Under the pieces are notes generated by a model. That model ran no database searches and was not told the DNA's origin. It saw only the letters and a list, made by a program, of their open reading frames with translations. 25,804 nt of DNA from the NCBI GenBank assembly GCA_046160675.1, contig JBJXHH010000090.1, positions 1 through 25,804 of the forward strand, written 5' to 3'. Position numbers and translations under genes: made by a program. Within the stretch, counting starts at the first letter, position 1. The number at the start of each line of letters is the position of its first letter. Shown one piece after another: positions 7,279-15,950 of this stretch. The DNA is from JACMJP01 sp046160675 (GTDB lineage Bacteria; Bacteroidota; Bacteroidia; Chitinophagales; BACL12).

Positions 7279-10257
7279 ATGTTCAGCGCAAAAACAGTAA
7301 CACACTTGGTTAAATATTTCTTCATCATATTCTTCACCGTAGCCCTGGCGCAACCTTTCAGCAGCAGCCTTCCTGAACCTTCTGCAGAAAAACCTTTTAT
7401 CCCTTTTTATGATCAGAATTATATTTGGGTAGATTCACTCATGAGAACAATGACAGTGGATGAAAAGATCGGGCAATTGTTTATGGTGCCTGCTTACAGT
7501 AATAAAGATGCGGCGCATGAAAGCCAGGTGGAACAACTTATTAAAAAGTATAAAGTTGGAGGATTGATCTTTATGCAGGGAGGACCTGTGCGGCAGGCAA
7601 GGCTTTGTAACGATTATCAGGCTATAAGTAAAACACCACTGCTTATTGCCATGGATGCAGAATGGGGGCCGGCTATGCGCCTGGATTCTATCATTTCATT
7701 TCAGCGTCAACTTACCTGGGGGGCTGTGCAGGATGATTCACTAATTTATGAAACAGGAAAAATTATTGCCGAACAATTAAAACGCCTTGGTGTGCAAGTA
7801 AGTTTTTCGCCTGTAGTTGATGTAAACAATAACATCAACAATCCTGTAATTGGTGACAGAAGTTTTGGTGAAGACAAATTTAATGTTGCCCTTAAAGGAT
7901 TAGCTTATATGAACGGCCTGCAGGAAAACGGTATCATCGCCTGCGGTAAACATTTTCCAGGACATGGTGACGTTACAACAGACAGCCACCTTACATTACC
8001 AGTAATTAACCATGACAAAACCAGGCTGGATACCCTGGAGATGTACCCGTTTAAAGTTCTCATGAACCAAGGGCTTGGAAGTATCATGCTGGCACATTTG
8101 TTTATACCGTCACTAGACAATACGACCAACACTCCTACATCTCTTTCAAAAAAAGTTGGAACAGACATCCTCAGAGATAGTTTGCATTTCCGTGGACTGG
8201 TGTTCAGTGATGCATTGAATATGAAGGGCGCAAGCATGCATTACAAACCCGGAGAATTAGAAGTGAAAGCATTTCTTGCAGGCAACGATGTATTGCTGTT
8301 CAGCGAAGATGTACCAACTGCTTTTATTGCGATTAAAAAAGCAGTGAATGAAGGGGGAATTTCTATGCAGCGACTTGATGAGAGCGTTACAAGAATACTG
8401 AAGGCAAAAGCCTTCACCGGGCTTGATAAGTATAAACCCGTGATGGTTCAGAATCTTTGGAGTGACCTTAACAGCAGCGAGGCAACCTTGGCAAAAAGGT
8501 CGATAACGGAAAAGAGCATCACTCTTGCAAATGCCATAGACAGTATGATACCATTTAAAAGACTTGATACTGTAAAATTTGCTTCATTAAGTATCGCTGA
8601 CGGAGATAAAAAAACAATTCAGGAGTACTTAAGTAAGTATGCAAAATTTGAACACTTTGTAATTAACAAAAATAGCGCATCCTCAAACTTTGATTTGACA
8701 CTGAATAAATTGAAAGACTACGACGTAGTTGTTGTAAGTATACACGATATGATGCGGAGCGCTTCCAAAAATTTCGGGGTAACTGAAAACACTGTAAACT
8801 TTTTAAAAAAACTAACAGAAAAAACAAAAGTAGTCGTAACAGTTTTTGGATCTCCTTATGCATTGGATAAATTCGAAACTGCCCAGTATCTCATTGCTGC
8901 GTATGATGAAGAAAAATACACACAACAGGCTGTTGCTATGGCATTGTTCGGGGCAATGCCCTTTGAGGGAAAATTGCCTGTAAGCTCAGGGGTATTTCAG
9001 GTAAACGATGGCATGACAACCGGCTATATGCAAAGGCTTAAATACACAATACCTGAGGATGTAGGAATACAAACAGCTTACCTGAAGAAAATAGATTCCA
9101 TTGTGAAAGCCACTATTAACAACAAAGCTGCTCCCGGATGCCAGGTACTTGTTGCTAAAGAAGGTAAAGTGATCTGGGACAAAGCTTACGGTACTTTTAC
9201 CTATGGGGGAAATACAAAAGTTTCTACCGAAACTTTGTATGATCTTGCAAGTATGACAAAAATTTCAGCTACTACCCTTTCTCTCATGAAGTTGTATGAC
9301 GATAGCTTGTTTTTTCTTAACAAAACAGTTGGCGATTATTTAGCTGATACAAAGGGAACTGAAATTGAAAAAATAAAAATGAACCAAATGCTCATGCATG
9401 AGGCAGGGCTGGTAGCATGGATTCCTTTTTATAAACAAACACTTACTGAAAGTGGTATTCTAAACCCTCTGTACTATAACCAAAATAAAATCAAAGGATT
9501 TACAACCGAAGTTGCAAAAGGAGTATATATGCGGGATGATTACCAGGATACCATTTGGAATATCATTAAGACAACACCCCTGAAAGAAAAAAAATATGTT
9601 TACAGTGACCTCGCTATGTTTATTTCAAAAAGAATTATTGAACAACTTGCAGATGAAAAGTTAGATACTTACATAAAAAACAACTTTTACCTATCTCTTG
9701 GGATGCAAACTACCTGTTATAATCCTATCACAAAATTTCCAAAAGACAGAATAGCACCAACAGAAGATGATAATTATTTCCGCTTTCAGTTAATTCAAGG
9801 ATATGTACATGACATGGGGGCTGCAATGATGGGTGGCATTGAAGGGCATGCCGGTTTGTTCAGCAATGCGGAAGATATTGCCATCTTGTATCAAATGTAC
9901 CTGAATGGTGGAAGTTATGGCGGAACGCAATACTTAAACCCTGAAACTATAAAACTTTTTACAGGAAAGCGCAGTGATATATCAAGAAGGGGGTATGGCT
10001 TCGATAAACCTGATATGCAGGGAACTTCTCCATGCAGCTCTTATGCTTCATCCGAAACCTTTGGCCATTTAGGGTTTACAGGTACCTGTGTGTGGGTTGA
10101 CCCGAAATATGACCTGGTGTATATTTTTCTTTCTAACAGGGTATATCCGTCATCAGACCCTAACCGCTTAAACAGCGAGAACACAAGAATTAAGATCATG
10201 GATGTGATCTATGAAGCAATGATGAAAAGTGAAGGAAGTACTGCAAGTATGAATTGA
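7279..10257 (+). CDS. Exported fusion: GH3 beta-N-acetylglucosaminidase (NagZ-like) plus beta-lactamase-fold serine hydrolase
   Basis: 992 residues. A signal peptide (1-24, ending VALA) sends it to the periplasm. GH3 domain (about 48-380): KHFPGHGD at 224-231 followed by Asp235-Ser236-His237, the NagZ general acid/base dyad, and the nucleophile Asp311 in VFSDALNMKGA. A degraded GH3 C-terminal-like region spans about 405-575. Residues about 598-985 form a class C beta-lactamase/PBP4-like domain: SMTK (Ser658, Lys661), YSD (Tyr775) and HLGFTG (930-935) in the KTG position. Family knowledge: NagZ cuts GlcNAc from muropeptides, and the similar Bacillus AmiE removes the peptide from MurNAc. I infer that this one chain does both steps on peptidoglycan fragments in the periplasm; an esterase role for the second half is also possible. 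Monocistronic, with its own promoter. Confidence 0.9.
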   Translation: MFSAKTVTHLVKYFFIIFFTVALAQPFSSSLPEPSAEKPFIPFYDQNYIWVDSLMRTMTVDEKIGQLFMVPAYSNKDAAHESQVEQLIKKYKVGGLIFMQGGPVRQARLCNDYQAISKTPLLIAMDAEWGPAMRLDSIISFQRQLTWGAVQDDSLIYETGKIIAEQLKRLGVQVSFSPVVDVNNNINNPVIGDRSFGEDKFNVALKGLAYMNGLQENGIIACGKHFPGHGDVTTDSHLTLPVINHDKTRLDTLEMYPFKVLMNQGLGSIMLAHLFIPSLDNTTNTPTSLSKKVGTDILRDSLHFRGLVFSDALNMKGASMHYKPGELEVKAFLAGNDVLLFSEDVPTAFIAIKKAVNEGGISMQRLDESVTRILKAKAFTGLDKYKPVMVQNLWSDLNSSEATLAKRSITEKSITLANAIDSMIPFKRLDTVKFASLSIADGDKKTIQEYLSKYAKFEHFVINKNSASSNFDLTLNKLKDYDVVVVSIHDMMRSASKNFGVTENTVNFLKKLTEKTKVVVTVFGSPYALDKFETAQYLIAAYDEEKYTQQAVAMALFGAMPFEGKLPVSSGVFQVNDGMTTGYMQRLKYTIPEDVGIQTAYLKKIDSIVKATINNKAAPGCQVLVAKEGKVIWDKAYGTFTYGGNTKVSTETLYDLASMTKISATTLSLMKLYDDSLFFLNKTVGDYLADTKGTEIEKIKMNQMLMHEAGLVAWIPFYKQTLTESGILNPLYYNQNKIKGFTTEVAKGVYMRDDYQDTIWNIIKTTPLKEKKYVYSDLAMFISKRIIEQLADEKLDTYIKNNFYLSLGMQTTCYNPITKFPKDRIAPTEDDNYFRFQLIQGYVHDMGAAMMGGIEGHAGLFSNAEDIAILYQMYLNGGSYGGTQYLNPETIKLFTGKRSDISRRGYGFDKPDMQGTSPCSSYASSETFGHLGFTGTCVWVDPKYDLVYIFLSNRVYPSSDPNRLNSENTRIKIMDVIYEAMMKSEGSTASMN

Positions 10258-10407
10258 TTTCCAACTAAGTGTTTTCTTCTTGTTTTCAATCATTTAATGA
10301 AAAAATACAGTTTTAAACCTGTACATATTATTCAAAACAAAATAATTTCCCACTTTCCTAAACCTTTTGGCTCCATACACCATTTATAATCTCATTAATT
10401 TCACAGC

Positions 10408-11535
10408 ATGAAAATAGGCATAGTGTGTTACCCTACGTATGGCGGCAGCGGGGTTATTGCAACAGAACTTGGTAAAGCTCTGGCGGATAAAGGGTATGAG
10501 ATTCATTTTATTACTTATAAACAGCCGTTCAGGCTGGACACTTTTCATGAAAACATTTTTTTTCATGAAGTGAATTTCACAAACTATCCCCTATTTGATT
10601 ATCCTCCCTATGAAACAGCTCTTGCCGGGAAGATCGTTGATATTGCTTTGTATGCTAAACTGGACTTGTTGCATGTGCATTATGCCATTCCGCATGCATC
10701 AGCCGCTTACATTGCACAAAAAATCCTGAAATCAAGAAATTACAACCTACCCTTCATTACTACTTTGCACGGAACTGATATTACACTGGTAGGGAGAGAT
10801 GAAACTTTTATTCCTGTGGTAACCTTCAGTATGGAAAAATCAAACGGGCTTACTTCTGTATCAGAAAGCTTGAAAAAAGATACTTATAAAAACTTCAATA
10901 TAAAAAATGAGATCAAGGTGATACCCAACTTCATTGATTTCAGCCGGTTCAAAAAACTCAACAAAGATCATTTCAGAAAAGTAATTGCTGCGAACAATGA
11001 AAAGATCATTATGCATACTTCCAATTTCCGAAAAGTGAAACGGGTGGATGATGTGATACATATGTTTTGTAAAGTAAGGGAGAGTATAGATGCAAAATTA
11101 TTATTGGTAGGTGACGGACCTGAGAGGCAAAATATTGAAAAGCTTTCACGGCAACTTTGCAAACCGGAAGATGTACATTTTCTTGGCAAGCAGGAAGCAG
11201 TAGAGGAACTCCTCGCCATTTCTGACCTGTTTGTATTACCTTCAGAAACAGAAAGTTTTGGGTTGGCGGCTTTGGAAGCCATGGCCTGCGAAGTACCTGT
11301 AATCTCAACAAACACAGGCGGTTTGCCGGAGATTAATGTACAGGGAGTAACAGGGTATTTAAGTAATGTGGGAGATACAGATGACATGGCAAAACATGCC
11401 ATTGATATTTTAAGCGATGAAAACACCTTGAAACAATTCAAGAAAAATGCGCTGGAACAGGCTCAAAAGTTTTCGCTTGAAAATGTATTGCCCATGTACG
11501 AAGAATATTATCGCAACATAATATTGCAGAAATAA
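10408..11535 (+). CDS. bshA: N-acetyl-alpha-D-glucosaminyl L-malate synthase BshA (bacillithiol synthesis)
   Basis: 375-residue GT4-family, GT-B fold glycosyltransferase with no membrane segment. The N-terminal MKIGIVCYPTYGGSGVIATE and the later LHVHYAIPHA, TTLHGTDITLVG and VIPNFIDFSRF are characteristic of BshA; the C-terminal half carries the UDP-sugar motif ETESFGLAALEAMACEVPVIS. It transfers GlcNAc from UDP-GlcNAc to L-malate, the first step of bacillithiol, the main thiol of many Bacteroidota and Firmicutes. The genes for the next steps (bshB, bshC) are not in the window. An imperfect -7 box (TAATTTCA, 10396-10403) ends four bases before the ATG. The stop lies two bases from the stop of the convergent ROK gene. 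Confidence 0.95.
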   Translation: MKIGIVCYPTYGGSGVIATELGKALADKGYEIHFITYKQPFRLDTFHENIFFHEVNFTNYPLFDYPPYETALAGKIVDIALYAKLDLLHVHYAIPHASAAYIAQKILKSRNYNLPFITTLHGTDITLVGRDETFIPVVTFSMEKSNGLTSVSESLKKDTYKNFNIKNEIKVIPNFIDFSRFKKLNKDHFRKVIAANNEKIIMHTSNFRKVKRVDDVIHMFCKVRESIDAKLLLVGDGPERQNIEKLSRQLCKPEDVHFLGKQEAVEELLAISDLFVLPSETESFGLAALEAMACEVPVISTNTGGLPEINVQGVTGYLSNVGDTDDMAKHAIDILSDENTLKQFKKNALEQAQKFSLENVLPMYEEYYRNIILQK

Positions 11536-11537
11536 AT

Positions 11538-12494
11538 TTATTCACCGCTCTCCAATTCTTTCCAGATCAATGAAGCACTTCCCAAAATAGCAGCTTCACT
11601 TTCCTTTAGGCCTGAAGGCAGAATATCAATTTTATTTTTGTAGATGGGCATCAAATATTTTTCAAAACTTTCTTTCGTGGGCTTAAAAATTAAATCCCCG
11701 CTTTGAGCAAGTCCACCAAAAAGAAATATTTTTTCCGGCCGGGTATAACATACAGAATTAGCTAATGCAAAACCCAGCATTTCACCTGTTTTTATAAATG
11801 CTTCTTTTGCTATTTCATCGCCCGCTAAAGCTTTGTTATACACTTCAGAACTATCAATCATATTTCCAATACTTGTTCTGAATTTATCCAGGTTTTTATT
11901 GCGCAATAATTCATAATATGTCTTCACAAGCCCAGGGGCGCTTACATATTGTTCTAAACAACCTTGCCGCCCGCAAGGACATTCCCTTCCATTGCGAACA
12001 ACTATTACATGACCTACTTCGCCCGCCATGCTATCATGTCCGTACACCAGGTTTCCGTTCACAATGATCCCGGAACCCAGACCAGTTCCTAAAGTGATAA
12101 ATAAATAATTAATGCATCCTTTCGCTGCGCCGAAATACATCTCACCAAGAGAAGCTGCTTTTGCATCATTAGTTAGTGCAACAGGCAATAAAAATTCTTT
12201 TTTGAAATAATCTTCTAGCGGAGTTACTCCCTTCCAGGGAAGATTGGGCGGATAATCCACGGTACCTGTAAAATAATTCCCGTTAGGCGAACCTATTCCA
12301 ACCCCTCTTAATACTGTATGTTGATTTTCAGTTTTTTCCTTAGCCCATTTATGCAGATCTGGTGCAAGCATGTCGGGATCCGGGTATCCCATTGTTTTCA
12401 CTTTATCAGCAGCTAGGATATTTCCATCCCGGTCAACTATTCCGAATTTTATTCCTGTTCCCCCGATGTCAATCCCTAAAACAACTTCTTTCAT
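11538..12494 (-). CDS. ROK-family sugar kinase, probably glucokinase
   Basis: 318 residues, normal for ROK kinases. The ATP-phosphate loop GIDIGGTGIKFG is at 7-18, the catalytic base is Asp110 in LTNDAKAASLGE, the glycine-rich LGTGLGSG follows at 135-142, the sugar-binding GEVGH is at 158-162, and the ROK zinc site CPCGRQGCLE (Cys172, Cys174, Cys179) is complete. No helix-turn-helix precedes the kinase domain, so this is an enzyme and not a NagC/XylR-type repressor. Most likely it phosphorylates glucose or an amino sugar in the cytosol; the exact sugar cannot be read. It is the last gene of the acs operon, ten bases after the DinB gene. Confidence 0.9.
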   Translation of the reverse strand: MKEVVLGIDIGGTGIKFGIVDRDGNILAADKVKTMGYPDPDMLAPDLHKWAKEKTENQHTVLRGVGIGSPNGNYFTGTVDYPPNLPWKGVTPLEDYFKKEFLLPVALTNDAKAASLGEMYFGAAKGCINYLFITLGTGLGSGIIVNGNLVYGHDSMAGEVGHVIVVRNGRECPCGRQGCLEQYVSAPGLVKTYYELLRNKNLDKFRTSIGNMIDSSEVYNKALAGDEIAKEAFIKTGEMLGFALANSVCYTRPEKIFLFGGLAQSGDLIFKPTKESFEKYLMPIYKNKIDILPSGLKESEAAILGSASLIWKELESGE

Positions 12495-12504
12495 TCAATT
12501 TATT

Positions 12505-12942
12505 TTATTTTACTAATCTTCTGTGATAATTTATTTGGCCAAGGTGATAATTAAAATGGGCCAGGAAATACATCAATGCAAAAGCAGTTGATTTATCTGC
12601 AAATTTATCAGATGGGTAGTTTTTTTCAGCATCTGTTTCCGGAATTAAACTTAAAACCTGTTCGATCATTTGTTTCGTAGCAAGCGAATCGGACAAAAGT
12701 TTCTCCTTTCGAACATTTTTATCAGAAAACTCCCTGTCCCGGTCTCTTATGTAGCCTGTATTCCCCAGCACTGTTCCGATAAATAAATTCAAGTTCCCGT
12801 TTAAATGTAATATCAGATTACCTGCACTGTTGCTGATGCCATCTGCCAATTTCCATATATCTTCCTCGTTTTTATATTGTTGTATTTCGCTGATAAGTGA
12901 GTCGTAATTTTTCAGGTAGATCTCTTTGATGGTTTGTATCAT
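12505..12942 (-). CDS. DinB/DUF1572-like four-helix protein
   Basis: 145 residues, all-helical by composition. Histidines His46 (LILHLNGN), His129 and His133 (LAHFNYHLGQ) occupy the positions of the metal-binding triad of the DinB/YfiT superfamily; His140 is close by. In bacteria using bacillithiol, members of this superfamily act as thiol S-transferases, which would suit the neighbouring bshA, but many have no known function, so this is only a suggestion. The gene sits between the potassium-channel gene (16-base gap) and the ROK kinase gene (10-base gap) in the acs operon. Confidence 0.75.
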   Translation of the reverse strand: MIQTIKEIYLKNYDSLISEIQQYKNEEDIWKLADGISNSAGNLILHLNGNLNLFIGTVLGNTGYIRDRDREFSDKNVRKEKLLSDSLATKQMIEQVLSLIPETDAEKNYPSDKFADKSTAFALMYFLAHFNYHLGQINYHRRLVK

Positions 12943-12958
12943 TTCTTTTTTTTAAGTA

Positions 12959-13948
12959 TTAATTAAAAAGTTGTTTTGCTTGCAACAATTGGGGTTTTGA
13001 TCCCATCAAAATTATTCCATCTCCCGGTAAAATTTTCAGTCCAGGTGAAGGGTTTAAAATATATTGGTTTTGTGATTTTATACCGAGTATAGTGGTGCCC
13101 GTATTTTTCCAACAATCTATATCACCCAAAATGAGGTTTTTATTTGAAATGATCTCCTGTATGAGAAAACCTTCGTTTGTATTTGTACTCATTATATCTA
13201 TAAACTCTTCAATATCCGGATTCGTAACAAGCATAGCCATGTGGGCCCCGCCAATTTTGTCAGGCATTATAACATTTGCTGCGCCTGCATTTTTTAGTTT
13301 TTTCACTGATGCTGAATAGGTGGCCCGTGTAATAATCTGAATGCCTGGATTAAGTTCTTTTGCAGCAAGCACGGTATAAACGTTTTGTGCATCATCGGGC
13401 ATTGTTGTAATCAAAGTCTTTGCTTGCAAAATACCCGCTTCTATTAATGTTTCATCTCTTGTTGCGTCTGCCACAATCATGAATCTTACTTCATTTCTAT
13501 ACTGCTCAATTTTATCTTTATCCTGTTCTATTATCACAATTTCAGTTTGATTGTTCCTCAAGATCCTTGCTGCTTCTCTTCCATTTCTTCCATATCCGCA
13601 GAGGATAACATGATTTTCTAATTTTTTAATTTCGTTCTTCATTTTATTCTGTTTATAATAAAGCATTATTTCCCCGTCAAGAAAAAGACGGGTAATTTGT
13701 GTAATAAAGTACGTAAATATGGCCAGCCCCGAAACAATTAAAAAAATTGTAAAGATTTTTCCTTCAGGGCTCAAAGGTTTAACTTCCATAAAACCAACAG
13801 TCGAAAGTGTAATGATAGTCATGTAAATAGAATCAACAAATGAGAAGTCTTCAATGACTTTATACCCCAAAACACCTATCAGGATTACAATTGAAAGTAA
13901 AAAAAGAGAAATGTAAATTTTTGAAAAAGGAAAGCCCGTACTTTGCAT
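12959..13948 (-). CDS. Two-helix potassium channel with cytosolic RCK (TrkA-N/TrkA-C) domains
   Basis: 329 residues from the ATG at 13948, which begins four bases after the acs stop. An upstream ATG at 13999 would add 17 basic residues and overlap acs by 47 bases, so I prefer the shorter form. Two membrane segments (about 11-29 and 65-90) flank the pore loop with selectivity filter TLSTVGF (47-53), in which Phe replaces the usual Tyr of TVGYG and MEV follows. The RCK Rossmann domain starts with VILCGYGRNGREAA (114-127), and a TrkA-C-like domain ends the chain (about 255-329). It is expected to be a ligand-gated, inner-membrane K+ channel of the MthK type. Co-transcription with acs is likely. 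Confidence 0.88.
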   Translation of the reverse strand: MQSTGFPFSKIYISLFLLSIVILIGVLGYKVIEDFSFVDSIYMTIITLSTVGFMEVKPLSPEGKIFTIFLIVSGLAIFTYFITQITRLFLDGEIMLYYKQNKMKNEIKKLENHVILCGYGRNGREAARILRNNQTEIVIIEQDKDKIEQYRNEVRFMIVADATRDETLIEAGILQAKTLITTMPDDAQNVYTVLAAKELNPGIQIITRATYSASVKKLKNAGAANVIMPDKIGGAHMAMLVTNPDIEEFIDIMSTNTNEGFLIQEIISNKNLILGDIDCWKNTGTTILGIKSQNQYILNPSPGLKILPGDGIILMGSKPQLLQAKQLFN

Positions 13949-13952
13949 GAGT

Positions 13953-15848
13953 TTACGTTTTTGCCCCTGCTTTAATTTGGTCAACGATATTAGGATCAAG
14001 CAAAGTGGAAGTATCTCCGAGGTTGCTTATTTCTCCCTCTGCAATTTTACGCAAAATCCTGCGCATAATTTTTCCGCTCCTGGTTTTTGGCAACCCGTTA
14101 ACAATTTGAATTTTATCGGGTTTGGCAATGGGGCCGATTATTTTATTAACCACCCCTTTCACCTCCTGTTCGAAGGTTTTTTCATCAGATATAACAGAAT
14201 CGCAAATAACAAAAGCATATATACCCTGGCCTTTAATATTATGCGGGAAGCCCACAACGGCGCTTTCAATTACAAGCGGGTGTTCATTTATAGCATTTTC
14301 AACTTCTGCTGTCCCAATTCGATGCCCTGAAACATTTATCACATCATCTACCCGGCCTATGATCCTGTAATTTCCATTTATATCCCTCTTGCAACCATCG
14401 CCAGTGAAATACAAATTTTTAAATTGTGCAAAATAATTCTGCCTGCAGCGTTCATGATCGCCATAAGTTGTTCTTATTATGGTAGGCCAGGGAAATTTTA
14501 TACATAATAAGCCTTCTGCCTCTGTTTCTTTTATCTCTGTGCCACTCACATCCACTATTACAGGCTGAATACCGGGGAGTGGCAGTGTTGCATAAGATGG
14601 GATTTCTTGTGTGAGATGCGCCAACCCAGAAATAAGTATCCCGCCGGTTTCTGTTTGCCACCAGGTATCTACTAAAGCGCAATTATTTTTTCCTATTTTT
14701 TCTTTGTACCAGTGCCATGCTTCTTCGTTAATGGGTTCTCCCACACTGCCTAGTGTTTTCAATGAAGCCAAACTGTAGGGTTTGATAAATGCTTCGCCAA
14801 AACTCATCAATGATCTGATAGCTGTAGGCGCTGTGTAAAAAATATTCACTTTGTATTTATCAATTACCTGCCAGAATCTACCTGCATCAGGATAGGTAGG
14901 TATACCCTCAAACATGAGCGTAGTAGCACCGTTGAGCAAAGGGCCGTAAATAATATAGCTGTGCCCGGTTATCCATCCAATATCTGCGGTACACCAATAG
15001 ATGTCATTTTCATCATATTGAAAAACATTTAGAAATGAGTAGGCTGTATATACCATGTAACCCCCGCATGTGTGAACAACGCCTTTCGGTTTCCCTGTGC
15101 TGCCGCTGGTGTATAAAATAAATAATCCGTCTTCTGCATCCATCACCGCAGGTTCGCATACCTCAGAAGCATTTTGCATCAATTCATCCCAAAAAATATC
15201 TATTCCATGAATTTCAATTTTTGTGTTTGTTCTCTTTTTAATAATGACTTTTTCAACGGAAGGGCAATTTATTATCGCTTCATCAACAACACTTTTTATT
15301 TCAATTGTTTTATTCCCCCTGTATGCGCCATCGCTGCAAATAACAAGTTTACATGATGAATCATTTATCCTGTCAGAAAGAGATTGTGCGGAAAATCCGG
15401 CAAACACAACAGAATGTATCGCCCCGATTCTTGCGCAAGCAAGTACAGCAATTGCAAGCTCAGGTATCATAGGCATGTAAATGCAAACCCTGTCACCTTT
15501 CTGAATACCTATATTTTTTAAACTGTTTGAAAGTTTAGAAACTTGTTTATGCAGTTCTTTGTAAGTAATCGCTTTTCCCTCTTCACCTGGTTCATTCGGT
15601 TCCCATAGGATGGCAACTTTATCCGGATGAAGTGTTGCAAACTTATCAAGGCAGTTTTCTGTAATATTCAACTTGCCGTTTAGAAACCACTTTATATCAG
15701 GTGTTTCAAATTCCCAGGCAAGTACTTGATCCCATTTTTTTCTCCAGATAAAATGTCCTGCGATTTCATCCCAGAATTTTTCAGGCTGTTCAATACTGTA
15801 TTGATAAATTTCCTGATATTCTTCAAATGAACGGATCTTTGGCAGCAT
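13953..15848 (-). CDS. acs: Acetyl-CoA synthetase (AMP-forming)
   Basis: 631 residues. Adenylate-forming motifs are complete: ILYTSGSTGKPKGVVH (A3), YFTGDGCKRDINGNYRIIGR and DDVINVSGHRIGTAEVE, and the C-terminal KTRSGKIMRR with Lys593, the lysine that is acetylated in the family to switch the enzyme off. The N-terminal part with FWDEIAGHFIWRKKWDQVL is typical of Acs rather than of medium-chain acyl-CoA ligases. It activates acetate to acetyl-CoA using ATP and CoA. It leads a reverse operon: acs, potassium channel, DinB protein, ROK kinase, with gaps of 4, 16 and 10 bases. A divergent promoter region separates it from terC. Confidence 0.95.
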   Translation of the reverse strand: MLPKIRSFEEYQEIYQYSIEQPEKFWDEIAGHFIWRKKWDQVLAWEFETPDIKWFLNGKLNITENCLDKFATLHPDKVAILWEPNEPGEEGKAITYKELHKQVSKLSNSLKNIGIQKGDRVCIYMPMIPELAIAVLACARIGAIHSVVFAGFSAQSLSDRINDSSCKLVICSDGAYRGNKTIEIKSVVDEAIINCPSVEKVIIKKRTNTKIEIHGIDIFWDELMQNASEVCEPAVMDAEDGLFILYTSGSTGKPKGVVHTCGGYMVYTAYSFLNVFQYDENDIYWCTADIGWITGHSYIIYGPLLNGATTLMFEGIPTYPDAGRFWQVIDKYKVNIFYTAPTAIRSLMSFGEAFIKPYSLASLKTLGSVGEPINEEAWHWYKEKIGKNNCALVDTWWQTETGGILISGLAHLTQEIPSYATLPLPGIQPVIVDVSGTEIKETEAEGLLCIKFPWPTIIRTTYGDHERCRQNYFAQFKNLYFTGDGCKRDINGNYRIIGRVDDVINVSGHRIGTAEVENAINEHPLVIESAVVGFPHNIKGQGIYAFVICDSVISDEKTFEQEVKGVVNKIIGPIAKPDKIQIVNGLPKTRSGKIMRRILRKIAEGEISNLGDTSTLLDPNIVDQIKAGAKT

Positions 15849-15885
15849 ATTTTTTAAAATTCAACGTCTAAAATATCTATTCCTG

Positions 15886-15915
15886 CAAAGTTTATAAAAT
15901 GCTTTGGAGAAACAA
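15886..15915 (-). promoter_or_regulatory. Candidate promoter of the acs operon
   Basis: On the reverse strand: TTG (complement of 15913-15915), a 19-base spacer, then AAACTTTG (complement of 15886-15893), one mismatch from TAnnTTTG. It gives a leader of about 30 bases to the acs ATG at 15848. It overlaps the terC promoter. Confidence 0.35.
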
Positions 15916-15934
15916 CGCTGATTAGTGATTTTTG
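15903..15934 (+). promoter_or_regulatory. Candidate promoter of terC
   Basis: TTTG at 15903-15906, a 20-base spacer, and GATTTTTG at 15927-15934, one mismatch from TAnnTTTG. It ends 16 bases before the ATG at 15951. It shares 15903-15915 with the acs promoter on the other strand. Confidence 0.38.
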
Positions 15935-15950
15935 CAGCAATAATAGAATT

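Noticed and set aside
10306..10323. Inverted repeat TACAGTTT-TA-AACCTGTA upstream of bshA
   Set aside because: It has a mismatch, almost no loop, and a T-run only on the reverse strand, where no gene precedes it. Could be an operator, but one short repeat is not enough to call.
10968..11441. Reverse frame of 157 codons inside bshA
   Set aside because: Antisense to conserved glycosyltransferase sequence; low-complexity Ser/Cys-rich product.
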